NCBI GenBank assembly: GCA_035290885.1
Contig: DATDTL010000045.1
Location: 1-20,175 of the forward strand
Direction of reading: 5' to 3'
Length of the DNA: 20,175 nt
Source of the DNA: JACQID01 sp035290885
GTDB lineage: Archaea > Aenigmatarchaeota > Aenigmatarchaeia > GW2011-AR5
The position numbers were made by a program, and so were the translations under genes. The notes under the pieces are model-generated. The model was not told where the DNA came from, did no database searches, and worked only from the letters and a program-made list of their open reading frames with translations. Position 1 is the stretch's first letter; the number at the start of each line of letters is the position of its first letter. This document shows, in pieces, positions 1 through 7,273 of the stretch.

Positions 1-417
1 AAAGCACGGGCATATGCGGGCTTTGTTTCCGAGCACGTTGCATGGAGCCAGAAGCATATACCGTACAGGGACATAGAAAAGGTTTCAAAAGGCATCCCAA
101 CGGAATTCTATATACTTATCATAACCGGAAGCTATGCCAGAAGAACGCAGAGGCCGGATTCGGATATGGACATGGTAATAATATGCGATGATTCGCTCAA
201 GCCAAAAAGAATACAGGCAGAGATAAGCCAAGACTGCAACCTGAACATACCTCCAATACATCTTTACGTTTTCAGAAAAAAGGAATTTCTTGAAATGCTC
301 ACGAACAGGGAAGTAAACTACGGCAAAGAGATCGCAAACAACAATCTTATACTTTCAGGAGGAGAGGAATATTACGACATAATCAACGAGGCAGTCCAAA
401 ATGGATTCAATGGCTAA
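1..417 (+). CDS. Nucleotidyltransferase (MNT) domain protein, 5'-truncated
   Basis: The reading frame is open from the first base of the window, so the start lies outside; 138 codons are visible. It carries the minimal nucleotidyltransferase signature GSYARR followed by DSDMDMVI (around residues 44-60 of the visible part): the Gly-Ser loop and the Asp-x-Asp pair that bind metal and nucleotide in the Pol-beta fold. The rest is a short alpha/beta segment without further domains, as expected for free-standing MNT proteins. Its last 17 bases overlap the start of the HEPN gene at 401, the classic arrangement of MNT/HEPN toxin-antitoxin pairs, in which the MNT partner modifies (AMPylates) and silences the HEPN RNase. 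The family assignment is seen in the motif. The toxin-antitoxin role is inferred from the pairing. Confidence 0.85.
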   Translation, partial: KARAYAGFVSEHVAWSQKHIPYRDIEKVSKGIPTEFYILIITGSYARRTQRPDSDMDMVIICDDSLKPKRIQAEISQDCNLNIPPIHLYVFRKKEFLEMLTNREVNYGKEIANNNLILSGGEEYYDIINEAVQNGFNG

Positions 418-877
418 ATTGTTCACAGAACGGGCGAAAAACGAACTGAAAATAGCCGAAATTCTCCTCACTATTTCTAAAAACAATAACGCAAAAAAGA
501 CCTTTGACGTCAAGGAAAATATGACATTTTACAGCGGCACAATAACCCATGCGTACTACTGCATATTCTATTCAGCAAAGGCTATTCTGGCTACAAACAA
601 CATAAAGACCAGCGCCCCAGAAATCCACAAAAAGACGTTTGATTCGTTCAAAAAACATTTCGTTGACCCAGGCATAATAGATGCGGAACTTCTCAAGATA
701 TACATGTCAATGATAATCCGTGCGGACGACCTGCTGGAAATATTCAGCATTGAAAAAACCAAGCGAGGAGACTTCACTTATAAGACAATGCCGCAGGCAA
801 ATAGAAAGCCGGCAGAAGAATCCCTCAGAAATGCGCAGACGTTTGCAATGCATATAATCAAGATAATCGAGAAGTGA
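401..877 (+). CDS. HEPN domain protein (PF05168-like), partner of the MNT gene
   Basis: A 158-residue all-helical protein. The segment ITHAYYCIFYSAKAIL (about residues 49-64) matches the conserved helix of HEPN/UPF0332 proteins, and the C-terminal part has the RGDFTYK plus A-x2-F helix pattern of the same family. It overlaps the upstream MNT gene by 17 nt, so the two are probably co-translated. A canonical catalytic R-x4-6-H motif of RNase HEPN toxins is not apparent: the nearest candidate is R-x7-H near the C-terminus (RNAQTFAMH). The protein may therefore be a non-catalytic or divergent HEPN partner rather than a proven RNase toxin. ATG 410 is a possible alternative start nine bases downstream. 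The fold assignment is fairly secure; the role is inferred from context. Confidence 0.8.
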   Translation: MDSMAKLFTERAKNELKIAEILLTISKNNNAKKTFDVKENMTFYSGTITHAYYCIFYSAKAILATNNIKTSAPEIHKKTFDSFKKHFVDPGIIDAELLKIYMSMIIRADDLLEIFSIEKTKRGDFTYKTMPQANRKPAEESLRNAQTFAMHIIKIIEK

Positions 878-883
878 CTGTAA

Positions 884-1150
884 ATGACCGGAGAAAAAGG
901 CGATGCGTTTTGGGAAGAAGGCAGCTTTGCCGAGACGACGGGTTCGGACGATATGGAAAAGAAAATGAGAACTTTCGGCATGAAGCACGACGAGGAGATG
1001 AACTTCAGTTGCAAAAAATGCAAGAAGGAGATATCAGCGCACAACAATGATTGGCACGACGGCATGTGCGACGACTGCTTCGACGCTGCGCATTTTCCGG
1101 AGGAACAAGACGCGCACGGGAAAACGCATGGAAAAAACGCAAACGTATGA
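884..1150 (+). CDS. Small acidic zinc-ribbon protein, unknown function
   Basis: An 88-residue protein beginning six bases after the HEPN stop, apparently in the same transcription unit. Residues about 44-66 form a two-knuckle zinc ribbon: CKKC, a spacer containing HNNDWHDG, then CDDC. The flanks are highly charged, with a Glu/Asp-rich N-terminus and a His/Lys-rich tail. I do not recognise a named family. The four-Cys pattern and the spacing behind the HEPN gene argue that it is a real gene. A role as an accessory nucleic-acid or protein-binding factor of the MNT/HEPN cassette is only a guess. Confidence 0.6.
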   Translation: MTGEKGDAFWEEGSFAETTGSDDMEKKMRTFGMKHDEEMNFSCKKCKKEISAHNNDWHDGMCDDCFDAAHFPEEQDAHGKTHGKNANV

Positions 1151-1193
1151 ACGGATTGGCAAAGGCAGTGTCATATACTAACCGATGATTAGG

Positions 1194-1518
1194 ATGGAAA
1201 TTGACATAAAATGCATGGAATGCGGAAGGCCGACCAGATTTTGAGCTGGGAAGGGTATTTTATCTCCCGCCCAAGCCGTATGAAAGCTTGATAATAGAAA
1301 ACCACATCGTCTGCCCAAAGTGCAAAAAAGACGTGAGCAACGGAATGTTTCAGCTCAAGGAAAACGACATGCTGCTGTCGCTTCTGGTGACCAACATTTC
1401 CCGGAAAATGAAGGATCTCCCGGCACACCTTGAGGGAGCGTTTCCGCTAAATGAGCGCACATATAATGCAATCAAGGGCCGATGCAGGAGTACGCCTAAA
1501 TTAGTCAGGAAATTTTAG
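1194..1518 (+). pseudogene. Zinc-ribbon protein interrupted by a +1 frameshift
   Basis: Translation from ATG 1194 gives MEIDIKCMECGRPTRF and then a TGA at 1242-1244. Skipping one T of the TTTT run at 1239-1242 moves into a frame that stays open to the TAG at 1516-1518 and continues as FELGRVFYLPPKPYES, followed by a second CPKC knuckle. The joined product would be about 107 residues with a C-x2-C...C-x2-C zinc ribbon split exactly by the frameshift, strong evidence that the two halves belong together. The downstream half alone starts only at a TTG (1288). A TATA-like element (catatacta) lies near 1172-1180; ATG 1185 is an alternative in-frame start. It could be a decayed gene, a sequencing error in the homopolymer, or a programmed shift. 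The family is not recognised. Confidence 0.6.
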
Positions 1519-1543
1519 AATAAAATTGAAAATGCCGAAGGAA

Positions 1544-1629
1544 GGAAATGTCAAAAAGCCTCGCGATTTTGGCGCGCGGGTTCCTTTGGGTTTCCTTCTC
1601 GTCGTAAGCACAGTTCAAATATGGCAGAG
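1544..1629. repeat. Intergenic element, copy A (related to 6429-6514)
   Basis: This 86-nt stretch aligns without gaps to 6429-6514, with 63 of 86 bases identical by hand count. The best-conserved part is the second half (ctttggg, tttccttc, cgtc, taagc, cagttcaaa). A GGAAA near its start can pair with TTTCC in the middle, so an RNA stem-loop is possible. Both copies also share a 19-codon ATG-to-TAA frame ending at the same aligned position (A: 1548-1607). I cannot tell whether it is a decayed mobile or coding fragment, a small RNA, or a regulatory element. Confidence 0.5.
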
Positions 1630-1782
1630 CTCATCGCCACGTTGAATCTTCATGTTTTCGCGAAGATTAGCCGGCGTTTTCACCGACTTAAGCATGGGGC
1701 TTTCGATATCTGGGTTGTAAAAAGTCATCCAATAAGCATAAGGGTATTCTACAAATCTGAAGAATTGGACAAATTATGCTAA
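1621..1782 (+). CDS. Possible 53-residue ORF, unknown
   Basis: ATG 1621 opens a 53-codon frame ending with TAA 1780-1782, one base short of the convergent helicase stop. The product is basic and partly hydrophobic (for example HGAFDIWVVKSHP) and resembles nothing I know. The same frame is open upstream to the TAG at 1516-1518 without an ATG, so this may be the tail of a degraded longer gene containing the intergenic element. There is no clear ribosome-binding site. Low confidence that it is expressed. Confidence 0.25.
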   Translation: MAELIATLNLHVFAKISRRFHRLKHGAFDIWVVKSHPISIRVFYKSEELDKLC

Positions 1783-1783
1783 T

Positions 1784-4270
1784 TTAGCAAAGCCTCTTTA
1801 TCTCTTCAAGAACACCTTCCAGATCATCGTTTATTCTTCTTGCCCGATATCGCCAGATTTTCCAGCCAAGGGCTCTTAAGTGCTTATTTCTGAGAGAATC
1901 CTCTTCCTTTCTTTCTAAATGCGTATCGCCATCCACTTCTATATCGTACTTTGACGAATCTTTGAAAAGTGCAAAGTCCAGCCTATAGAATTTACTGCCA
2001 ACCTCCACGCTGTATTGCGGTTTCACAAAAATTCCTATTTTTTCAAGTCCGTTGAACAGTGCCTCCTCGGCAGGAGAATCAAAATGCAATTCGTCCTCAT
2101 TTTCCTCAGCATAATCTGCCAGCTTCTTTAGCGGCCCATCGTATTCACGGCATTTGTCTATATCTCCTACTATGACCAATAAGCGCCTTGCACGGGTAAC
2201 GGCCACATTTATTAGTTCCGGGTTTGAACTATTTATCCAGCTCATAATTCGCTTACTAACGCCTTTGGACACGCCAGGCGAAAATATGATTATATCCTTT
2301 TGATCCCCTTGGAACGTATGCGCAGTTCCTATAGTAATATCATCAATAACTTTTCTGATCCCACTTTTTTCTATTTGCTCCTCTATTAACTCAGCTTGGG
2401 CTCTGAAAAGCGTTACAACTCCAAATGTTCTATTTCTAAGTTCGGATTTGCTGTATTTTATTAATGTATCCAAAACCGTATTAGCTTCTTCTTCATTTAC
2501 AGAACTTCCGATTGATTTTGTTGTTCCAACAATATTTATCCATTTTATTCCACGGAGTACATTTAGTCCCATATCCCGTGTTTTTATTTTGAGTTTATTT
2601 TCATAGAAGTAAATGTTGGAATAGTCAATTATATCTCTATGGGATCTAAAGTGTTCATTGAGTAATAATGGCGACTGATTACATGATCTAACTACCCTTT
2701 CTGAAATATCGTATATACTATTCTTGCTATAAGAGAAATCTGCAAAGTTTTTGACGTTGTTTTTTGCCGCTATTTTTGTGTCCTCTATATAATTCATAGT
2801 ACACACATGTCTAAGCTGCTTTGGATCACCTATAATTACAGCACGTTTTGCACGATATAATAACGGAAGTGTTGAAGCAATATCGTTTTGAGAAGCTTCA
2901 TCTATAATCAGCAAATCAAATAATGCCCCGCTTAACGGAAAACTACTCTTTACGGAAAGATTGGTCACAACCCAAACTGGCAATACTTTTATCGCATGGA
3001 ATATCTCCTTCTCCCATTCCGAAGAGAGGTTTTTCCATATATCTTTGTCAATAAAACCTTCTTCAAGTTTTTTAGTAATGTCAATGTACCTAGTTAAGTG
3101 ATTTATCTCGGATTCGCTTGGAGCCGTTATCTTTTCTATTATCAATCCTTTCACAATTGATTTTGAAAGCTCAATTTTCCTTTTCTTTAGCTCATGTATT
3201 TTTGCATCAAAACTGTCTTCGGGATCAATATTCTGAATCTCATTAAATACATCCATCCGTTTCTCCATCGTGCCATGTATTTTGTCGAGCTCCATGAAAC
3301 AGCCCCGCATACTTTGAATGCAGTCATACAATTGATTATCATTATCCAGAAAATCATCAATATATCTAAGAAGTTTTTTCGGTATTTTGTTTTTTCTTTT
3401 TCTGAAGTTTTGGCACACAAAACGTTTGTAATACCATGGTAATAGCCTCCTTATCACCTCTTTAAGGATCCCGTCATAATATCTAAAAAACTGAAGATCC
3501 TTTTCAAATAAAACATTTTCAAACTTTCCATACTTGTCTGTATAGATTCCCATTAGTTTCTCAGGTATGGTATCAAGTGAAAAATCTATCTTCATTTGGC
3601 ATGTTTCTAGTTCATTTTGCAAATCTGACATCTTCTTCATGGAAGATCTTTTTTCATTTTTTACATCACATATAGATGAATTAACAGACTTCAATTCCTC
3701 AATTAGTTTTTTAGTGTTAGGTACCTTTAGAGACTTCCTCTTTGCGATTATATTCTCGATTTCAGAAAACGCATTTCTTCGCTTTTCCCGATGACCCATT
3801 CTAACTATAAAATCAATACCGAATACAGATTTTAAATCATTTACAACTACATCAACCGCTTTATTGTTTTTACTTGCCAGAAGAACGGTCTGATTATTAT
3901 GAATGCAGTTTGCAATGAGATTTTTAACAACCCAAGATTTTCCAGTCCCGGGAGGCCCTGTTACAACTGTTAGAGAACTCGCCAGAGACTCCTCTACGGC
4001 CCGTTCTTGTAAATCATTCATCTCTAAAATTTCTATTTCGGGTTGACCAAAAGACTTTTTTGTTTTGATATCGGAAAAATTTAAAACATGTTTCAACGCC
4101 GTTGATTGGTGGTCACGTCTTTTTAATGTGTCAAGCTCTTTTATTAAACTCCTTGTATAACCGGTATTAACACCACTGTAGATTATGGCTTTATTGATTA
4201 TTTTTTGGGGTTCCTGATATATTATTTTGTCGCTAGAAAGCGATCTAGATGCCTTAAAATCACTATTCAA
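1784..4270 (-). CDS. SF1 DNA/RNA helicase with C-terminal Vsr-like nuclease domain (3' part of a frameshifted gene)
   Basis: 828 codons from TTG 4270. Helicase motifs in order: Walker A GPPGTGKS (residues 105-112), Walker B IIDEAS (about 455), GDPKQL (motif III), NEHFRSH (motif IV region), TAHTFQGDQKD (motif V) and NVAVTRARR (motif VI): an Upf1-type superfamily 1 helicase. Between motifs I and II lies a long Lys/Glu-rich helical insertion. The last ~110 residues form a PD-(D/E)XK nuclease of the Vsr/DUF559 type, with YRLDFALF, IEVDGDTH and GWKIWRYRA. This helicase-plus-Vsr-like pairing is known in antiviral proteins, so a defence role is likely. The frame remains coding-like upstream of TTG 4270 (KFSSEIDEITAEINEEKSF) and joins the 4330-4728 reading frame after a one-base shift, so the TTG is probably not a natural start. 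The gene is visibly AT-richer than the core genes downstream, which suggests horizontal acquisition. Confidence 0.85.
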   Translation of the reverse strand: MNSDFKASRSLSSDKIIYQEPQKIINKAIIYSGVNTGYTRSLIKELDTLKRRDHQSTALKHVLNFSDIKTKKSFGQPEIEILEMNDLQERAVEESLASSLTVVTGPPGTGKSWVVKNLIANCIHNNQTVLLASKNNKAVDVVVNDLKSVFGIDFIVRMGHREKRRNAFSEIENIIAKRKSLKVPNTKKLIEELKSVNSSICDVKNEKRSSMKKMSDLQNELETCQMKIDFSLDTIPEKLMGIYTDKYGKFENVLFEKDLQFFRYYDGILKEVIRRLLPWYYKRFVCQNFRKRKNKIPKKLLRYIDDFLDNDNQLYDCIQSMRGCFMELDKIHGTMEKRMDVFNEIQNIDPEDSFDAKIHELKKRKIELSKSIVKGLIIEKITAPSESEINHLTRYIDITKKLEEGFIDKDIWKNLSSEWEKEIFHAIKVLPVWVVTNLSVKSSFPLSGALFDLLIIDEASQNDIASTLPLLYRAKRAVIIGDPKQLRHVCTMNYIEDTKIAAKNNVKNFADFSYSKNSIYDISERVVRSCNQSPLLLNEHFRSHRDIIDYSNIYFYENKLKIKTRDMGLNVLRGIKWINIVGTTKSIGSSVNEEEANTVLDTLIKYSKSELRNRTFGVVTLFRAQAELIEEQIEKSGIRKVIDDITIGTAHTFQGDQKDIIIFSPGVSKGVSKRIMSWINSSNPELINVAVTRARRLLVIVGDIDKCREYDGPLKKLADYAEENEDELHFDSPAEEALFNGLEKIGIFVKPQYSVEVGSKFYRLDFALFKDSSKYDIEVDGDTHLERKEEDSLRNKHLRALGWKIWRYRARRINDDLEGVLEEIKRLC

Positions 4271-4329
4271 AATTATACATATCTTTCTTAATTTCGCTTC
4301 AAAACTCTTCTCTTCATTTATTTCGGCTG

Positions 4330-4728
4330 TTATTTCATCGATTTCCGAGGAAAACTTATTTTTACCAGAACATAACGATTTAATTCCATTCCTGTATTTT
4401 GCCTGACAAATGTCATTTTATCGTCTTTTTCGTTTGCAAGAATCTCGACGAAAAATAGAGGCACTATTTCAGCTTTATCAACGTAAATTGGATATCCATA
4501 AAAAATAGACGATGCATTCGCCTTTATTATGGAACTCAACTTTGCGTCAGGCCTTAGAGAAAATTCTTCAGATCCTCTTTGAAACATTGATTCCTCTGCA
4601 ATGTCCTCGGAGAAGAATTTTTTGCCGGCATCGTATATATTAAATCTAAGATTTCTGTAATCCTCTTCTTTCAGACATTCAACGTAATAGTTTATCAGAT
4701 TGTCAAATTCGCCTTTTAATACATCCAC
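4330..4728 (-). pseudogene. N-terminal part of the SF1 helicase gene, separated by a frameshift
   Basis: 132 codons from GTG 4728. The product starts MDVLKGEFDNLINYY and ends SFPRKSMK; the last ~15 codons lie past the shift point and are probably out of frame. In the T5 run at 4359-4363 (A5 on the coding strand), re-reading one base changes VLVKISF to VLVKNKFSSEID, which runs on uninterrupted into the helicase frame. A repaired gene would be about 980 codons (1784-4728). Segments such as PLFFVEILANE look like the N-terminal domain of large Upf1-like helicases. GTG 4728 sits about 25 nt downstream of a TATA box on the minus strand (tttaaata, 4750-4757), consistent with a leaderless start. The defect may be a real mutation, a homopolymer sequencing error, or regulated frameshifting. 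Confidence 0.7.
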
Positions 4729-4749
4729 GTTGTCTCGCCTAAGAAATCT

Positions 4750-4757
4750 TATTTAAA
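4750..4757 (-). promoter_or_regulatory. TATA box of the helicase gene
   Basis: On the minus strand TTTAAATA is centred about 25 nt before the GTG at 4728, the spacing expected for a leaderless archaeal transcript. Confidence 0.5.
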
Positions 4758-4908
4758 AGAACTATTAAAGCAGAAATAAGTCCATTTTGACGTATCGAAA
4801 CATTGTAAATAAATTATAGGCTTCTTTGGCTTTGAGAAGAAAAAGAGCTATATGCTATCTCTACATAAATGTGCGTTTTAATGCCCCGTAGACATCCGTC
4901 AAATCCCC

Positions 4909-4916
4909 TTTAATAA
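4909..4916 (+). promoter_or_regulatory. TATA box of the primase gene
   Basis: TTTAATAA centred about 24 nt upstream of ATG 4937. The spacing again suggests that the transcript starts at or next to the start codon. Confidence 0.5.
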
Positions 4917-4936
4917 AATCGCCATATAATAAGCTC

Positions 4937-6292
4937 ATGAACCGCCTAGAGGTTCTTGAGTATTACGCGCGCGAGGATGTAGTGAAGGAGCTTGTGAAGA
5001 ACGCGGCTTACCGCGAGGTCGCGGGCGCGCATATAGACGGCAAGTACGACGCCCGGCCGAACATAGTACAGTTCCCTTCGGACATAATGCAGATGGCAAA
5101 GAAGGGCGTTGTTTCCTTTCACTATTCTGTAGAGCACTGGGCAAATCCCATGGCTCTCGCCAAGAACAGTGACAATTACCAGTCGCTGCGCACGGGCTGG
5201 GACTTGCTTCTTGACATTGATTCAAAGCTTGGCATTGAGGAAGCCCAGCTCACGGCAGCGATGATAGCAAAGTTCATAGAAAAATACAACGTGAAAAACT
5301 ACGGCGTGAAATTTTCCGGGCGACGCGGCTTTCATATCATCATGCCGTGGATAATGTTCCCAAAGCAGGTCAATTTCCGCCAAACAAAGGAGCTTTATCC
5401 GGAAATCCCAAGAATAGTCTCCCGCTTCATCTGCGAGAGGATTTCCCAAGACCTCATGCAGTCGCTGATAAGGCTAAAGGGCATGAAAGGCCTTCTCTCT
5501 GTGCTTGACAGCCCGCCATCCGAAATAAGCCCTTACTATTTTGTGGAAGTGGAGCGTAACTGGGGCAACCGCCACATGTTCCGGGCGCCGTATTCGCTCA
5601 ATGAAAAAACGTGGCTCGCATCCGTGCCAATAGCCCGCAACGAACTCGCATCGTTCAGAAAAGAAGACGCATCGCCCGACAAGGTCACGATAAAGCCGTT
5701 CTTCGCCGGCGAAGAAAACGAAGCGGAGTCGCTCCTTCTGGATGCCCTTGACTGGCATTCTTCGCTGCAAAAAGAGCCGGAAAAGAAGAAAGATGAAAAG
5801 AAAAGATCCTACGAGAACAAGATTCCTGAGGAGCTTTTCCCGCCCTGCATCAAGCTGATTTTCGCGGGCATCAAGGACGGCAGGAAGCGCAGCATCTTCA
5901 CGCTCATAAATTTCCTCCGTATGTGCAACTGGAACTGGCAGGAAATAGAAGCACGTTTGATGGAATGGAACAAAATCGTCCCGCTGCCGCAGAACACCAT
6001 AATGATCCAAATCCGCTGGGCCCAGCAGAACGCGCGAACCGCGCCGAACTGCGACAACGTGCATTATTTCCAGGATATCGGCATCTGCCAGCCCGATGCC
6101 ACGTGCAAGGGCGGCACGAGTCTCATCACCGTGAAAAACCCGATAAACTACCCGTTCAGGAAGATGGACTTGCGCAAAGAAAAAGCAGAGCCTCCAAAGG
6201 AAGTCTATTCCTGCAGCAAATGCAAGAAGCCGTTTGAAACCATGAAAGGATTGACCATCCATCTCAGCAGGAGCCATGGGATAAGCGAGTGA
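4937..6292 (+). CDS. priS: Single-chain DNA primase: PriS catalytic domain + PriL-type Fe-S domain + C2H2 finger
   Basis: A 451-residue primase. The N-terminal ~270 residues are the archaeo-eukaryotic small subunit: catalytic LLDIDS (D93, D95), the nucleotide-binding SGRRGFH loop (127-133) and the HMFRAPYS motif (213-220). After a charged linker (278-292), residues ~299-405 match the C-terminal domain of the large subunit PriL, with four Cys able to bind a 4Fe-4S cluster: C304, C372, C384 and C390, followed by the NPINYP motif. The tail adds a classical C2H2 finger (C426, C429, H442, H447). No separate PriL N-terminal domain is present. Fused primases of this kind are known from DPANN archaea such as Nanoarchaeum; the extra finger is less expected. 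It synthesises RNA or DNA primers at replication forks. GINS51 lies just downstream, consistent with a replication cluster. Confidence 0.9.
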   Translation: MNRLEVLEYYAREDVVKELVKNAAYREVAGAHIDGKYDARPNIVQFPSDIMQMAKKGVVSFHYSVEHWANPMALAKNSDNYQSLRTGWDLLLDIDSKLGIEEAQLTAAMIAKFIEKYNVKNYGVKFSGRRGFHIIMPWIMFPKQVNFRQTKELYPEIPRIVSRFICERISQDLMQSLIRLKGMKGLLSVLDSPPSEISPYYFVEVERNWGNRHMFRAPYSLNEKTWLASVPIARNELASFRKEDASPDKVTIKPFFAGEENEAESLLLDALDWHSSLQKEPEKKKDEKKRSYENKIPEELFPPCIKLIFAGIKDGRKRSIFTLINFLRMCNWNWQEIEARLMEWNKIVPLPQNTIMIQIRWAQQNARTAPNCDNVHYFQDIGICQPDATCKGGTSLITVKNPINYPFRKMDLRKEKAEPPKEVYSCSKCKKPFETMKGLTIHLSRSHGISE

Positions 6293-6385
6293 ATATCTTT
6301 TTTCCTTGAATGAACTTTCGCCCCCGCAAACCTTAAGAGCATTACCCAAGATTCGCATGATTGACGACTTCTTCCTGTAAATTAC

Positions 6386-6399
6386 CGCCATTCATGGCG
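6386..6399. terminator. Short hairpin downstream of the primase gene
   Basis: cgcca-ttca-tggcg forms a 5-bp stem with a 4-nt loop about 95 nt after the primase stop, followed by an A-run rather than a T-run on the plus strand. It could contribute to 3'-end formation, but the evidence is weak. Confidence 0.2.
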
Positions 6400-6428
6400 A
6401 AAAAGTGGCTGGTTTTGCTGAAACAAAA

Positions 6429-6514
6429 GGAAATGCCAAACATTCGCAATTTTTGGGCGCCAGATTACCTTTGGTTTTCCTTCCCGTCCTAAGCGCAGTT
6501 CAAACGTGGTAGAC
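6429..6514. repeat. Intergenic element, copy B (related to 1544-1629)
   Basis: Ungapped alignment to 1544-1629, 63 of 86 identical by hand count. After base 6514 the similarity becomes patchy: ctcattcccacgtcgaag here resembles ctcatcgccacgttgaa in copy A only if a ~15-nt gap is allowed. In the frame that in copy A leads into the 53-codon ORF, copy B hits a stop at once (TAA 6515-6517), so B looks like the more decayed copy if the element was ever coding. Confidence 0.5.
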
Positions 6515-6637
6515 TAACCCCACCATTCCCTCATTCCCACGTCGAAGGGCATCTTTTGATTCAGTGGTTGCAAAAAAATAAGGCGCCAACCATCATGCAC
6601 TTCATCGTTTTTTATGGTTTATCTCGCTAATCTTTTC

Positions 6638-7273
6638 ATGCTGACTTTTGAGGCCATCCGCGACCTTGAGCGCGGCGAAGCCGAGACCAAGACGCTACAG
6701 AAGCTGCCCGATTCGTTCATGGACGAGCTTCGCGATTACATGGCCATAAAGGAAAGCATAGCCGAGAAGACCTCGGCGGACATTCACGAGATGGAAAACG
6801 TCAAGAGAAGCATCCGCAGGCTTCTTGAGATGCGGGAAAGGAAGCTCACGGAACAGGCGCTCTATACCGTGAGAACCGGTTATCCCGCCGAGAATCTGGC
6901 GAAAAGCGAGGAGCGGCTCTATCACTTTCTGGTTGAAGAAATAAAGAAATATCGGGAGAGCTTTTTCCGCCTTCTCAACGCCTCGCCGGCCCATGCTGAT
7001 GAGCCCATGGACGCGCCAGAACCGGACATGCAGAAGCTGGAAATTCCGCCTGCCGCAGAAAAGGAAAAGATTCTCGCAAAAGAAACTCCGCCTACGCCCG
7101 CTGCGCCAGTTCCGGTGCGGAGATACCGCGTGACAAGAACGCTTCCGAAGTTCGTAGGGCCTGACATGAACGTCTACGAACTGAAGGAGTCACATGCCAT
7201 AGAAGAAGGGCAGATTCCAAAGCCTTTAAATGATTTGTTATTAAAAAAAGGTCTGTTAAAGGTAGTATTATGA
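6638..7273 (+). CDS. DNA replication factor GINS, GINS51 (Sld5/Psf1-like) subunit
   Basis: GINS binds MCM and Cdc45/RecJ-like protein to form the replicative helicase complex. The first ~120 residues are the helical A domain (LQKLPDSFMDELRDY, long Arg/Glu-rich helices ending YHFLVEEIKKYRE). A Pro/Ala/Glu-rich linker follows, and the last ~50 residues form the small beta B domain (LPKFVGPDMNVYELKE, then LNDLLLKKGLLKVV). This A-then-B order is the archaeal GINS51 signature. ATG 6638 gives 211 residues and an N-terminus (MLTFEAIRDLERGEAE) like other GINS51 proteins, and lies ~27 nt after a T-rich TATA-like stretch. ATG 6614 would add eight residues but falls within that element. The stop overlaps the L44e start (ATGA), so the genes are translationally coupled. 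Confidence 0.88.
   Translation: MLTFEAIRDLERGEAETKTLQKLPDSFMDELRDYMAIKESIAEKTSADIHEMENVKRSIRRLLEMRERKLTEQALYTVRTGYPAENLAKSEERLYHFLVEEIKKYRESFFRLLNASPAHADEPMDAPEPDMQKLEIPPAAEKEKILAKETPPTPAAPVPVRRYRVTRTLPKFVGPDMNVYELKESHAIEEGQIPKPLNDLLLKKGLLKVVL

Larger units (their letters stand above)
4729..4936. other. Divergent intergenic region between helicase and primase
   Basis: 208 AT-rich bases separating divergently transcribed genes. Apart from the helicase TATA box and the primase TATA box I see no gene, RNA fold or repeat in it. Confidence 0.6.
6293..6637. other. Gene-poor spacer between primase and GINS51
   Basis: About 345 bases without a convincing gene. It contains a small hairpin (6386-6399), copy B of the dispersed element (6429-6514), and a 32-codon ATG frame (6394-6492) that reads through the first part of that element. 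A T-rich TATA-like stretch sits at 6608-6615. The rest shows nothing I can name. Confidence 0.5.

Noticed and set aside
5474..6391. 305-codon minus-strand open frame opposite the primase
   Set aside because: Antisense shadow of the primase gene; no motif or promoter.
6394..6492. 32-codon ATG frame through copy B of the element
   Set aside because: Too short, no ribosome-binding site or promoter, and only its last 19 codons have a counterpart in copy A; kept only as part of the element description.
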